Below, piece after piece: positions 63,351 to 64,000 of a stretch of 64,000 bases of DNA. How positions within the stretch are numbered: position 1 is the first letter of the stretch; each line of letters starts with the position of its first letter. The notes under the pieces are model-generated. The model did not search any database and was not told the DNA's origin. It saw only the letters and a program-made list of their open reading frames with translations. Source of the stretch: Ornithinibacillus gellani (GTDB lineage: Bacteria; Bacillota; Bacilli; Bacillales; Amphibacillaceae). The stretch spans positions 62,001 to 126,000 of the forward strand of contig NZ_QTSZ01000005.1 in NCBI RefSeq assembly GCF_003730295.1. The letters run 5' to 3'. The translations under genes and the position numbers were made by a program.

Positions 63351-63641
63351 TTAACATTTCATCACGAGAATAGACACATCTGTCAGCGCCTTGAGTGCAT
63401 GACGCTCTAAGGGTTCCATGTAGAGAACCCTTTCTTTGGAAATGATATGTTTTTCATCTCCAACGGTAAACTCCACCTCTCCACTATTTACAAAAATAAA
63501 CACATGCTTAGGTGAATCATGCTCTTTGACAACTTCACCTTTCTGAAGTTTAATATGCATGATTTCCTTCTCCGCATCGTTAAAAATACGTTTTCCTGCA
63601 ATTGGTCTAGCAATATGATGATCAACTGGTATAAGCTGCAT
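63351..63641 (-). CDS. Small cupin-domain protein
   Basis: A 96-residue single-cupin protein. The first cupin motif is degenerate (GEVVKEHDSPKHVFIFVNSGEVEFTVG: Glu and His are present), and the second motif is PLERHALKA (His). Such proteins bind metals or small ligands; function here is unknown. ATG 63641 is preceded by AGAGGAGC; GTG at 63662 would extend it by seven residues. It may be co-transcribed with the GNAT gene downstream. Confidence 0.85.
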   Translation of the reverse strand: MQLIPVDHHIARPIAGKRIFNDAEKEIMHIKLQKGEVVKEHDSPKHVFIFVNSGEVEFTVGDEKHIISKERVLYMEPLERHALKALTDVSILVMKC

Positions 63642-63668
63642 CGTAAAAAATGCTCCTCTCACTTATTA

Positions 63669-64000
63669 TTATTCATACCTAATTTTCATATCCCCAGCTT
63701 GTATCCAGCCCTTTTTTCGAAACCATTCCGAAAGGAGCAGACTGATCAATGCTGGTGCAATAATATGTAATACCAGGATACTCCAAAATATTCCCATTGA
63801 AAAACCCATTGATTCCAGGGTCATGATTTGTCCAACAAGTCCACTTGTCCCCATTCCGGCCCCGGATGCATTATTCGTTAACCCGAGCCACACCGTCGCA
63901 AATGGTGCCAGAACCGCTCCAGCAATCGTAGGTGGAATGATGATGATTGGTTTTTTTAGAATATTAGGTACCTGCAGCATCGATGTGCCGAGTCCTTGGG
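63669..64000 (-). CDS. PTS EIIC-like membrane transporter, 5' end outside window
   Basis: The frame is open through the right edge of the window. The visible C-terminal part has GLGTSMLQVPNILKKP, PPTIAGAVLAPFATVWLGLTNNASGAGMGTSGLVGQ and two closing membrane segments, matching the PTS_EIIC_2 (PF13303) type. Family members are about 350 residues, so roughly two thirds lie outside the window. The substrate is unknown. It reads toward the cupin gene with a 27-base gap. Confidence 0.85.
   Translation of the reverse strand, partial: QGLGTSMLQVPNILKKPIIIIPPTIAGAVLAPFATVWLGLTNNASGAGMGTSGLVGQIMTLESMGFSMGIFWSILVLHIIAPALISLLLSEWFRKKGWIQAGDMKIRYE

Overview
The window is a stretch of low-GC Firmicute chromosome, most likely a halotolerant member of the Bacillaceae close to Virgibacillus, Oceanobacillus or Lentibacillus. 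This is inferred from Bacillus-type genes (yclNOPQ, ykwC, yteA, ydaT, hisZ with short hisG, trhO), AGGAGG-type ribosome binding sites with frequent TTG and GTG starts, a T-box in front of proS, and a complete ectoine/hydroxyectoine importer (ehuBCDA), typical of salt-adapted bacilli. No rRNA, tRNA, prophage, CRISPR array or transposase gene was seen. Both edges cut a gene: an HtrA-type protease on the left and a PTS EIIC-like membrane protein on the right.

Layout. 1-6.7 kb: HtrA protease, zinc-ribbon proteins, YteA, YkwC, a methyltransferase with a small partner, a fourfold tandem repeat and a cold-shock protein. 6.8-10.6 kb: an ABC exporter with a LytTR regulator fused to a dead ABC ATPase domain, and a TDT-family transporter. 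11-16 kb: a decayed DUF4871-type gene, trhO, a 12-copy 51-bp array, glutathione peroxidase and T-box-proS. 16-21 kb: acetyltransferase, pncA, pdxK, DUF456 and PlsY-like membrane proteins, a secreted protein and an oxidoreductase. 21.8-25.1 kb: ehuBCDA. 25.1-33.9 kb: histidine biosynthesis, with divergent hisJ and hisZGDB-AFI-hisC. 33.9-38.7 kb: OmpA-like lipoprotein, murB, lipase-like hydrolase and SurA-like lipoprotein. 38.9-43.1 kb: yclNOPQ siderophore uptake behind overlapping Fur boxes. 43.5-51.1 kb: DsbA-like protein, ydaT, fni, SDR, HD hydrolase, aldo-keto reductase and an ABC-F gene preceded by a leader peptide and terminator. 51.3-64 kb: chemoreceptor, tag, sulfurtransferase, pepT, VanY-type peptidase, paired deaminases, an MFS-PadR-methyltransferase operon and small enzymes.

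The most unusual content is between genes. A two-hairpin repeat of about 155 bp occurs at least ten times, including four head-to-tail copies, usually beside ATAAA or ATAAG. One shortened copy lies exactly where hisH normally sits between hisB and hisA. No hisH is present in the window, and HisF has Ala where Asp98 normally anchors HisH. Tandem arrays with periods of 51 bp (two sequence families, three loci) and 21 bp (four loci) fill other gaps; every period is a multiple of three.

Most genes are housekeeping or transport functions recognised from family motifs. Regulation visible in the sequence includes the proS T-box, Fur boxes at yclN, a probable translation-dependent attenuator before the ABC-F gene, a sigma-A-like promoter with an adjacent dyad at hisZ, and several unassigned palindromes.
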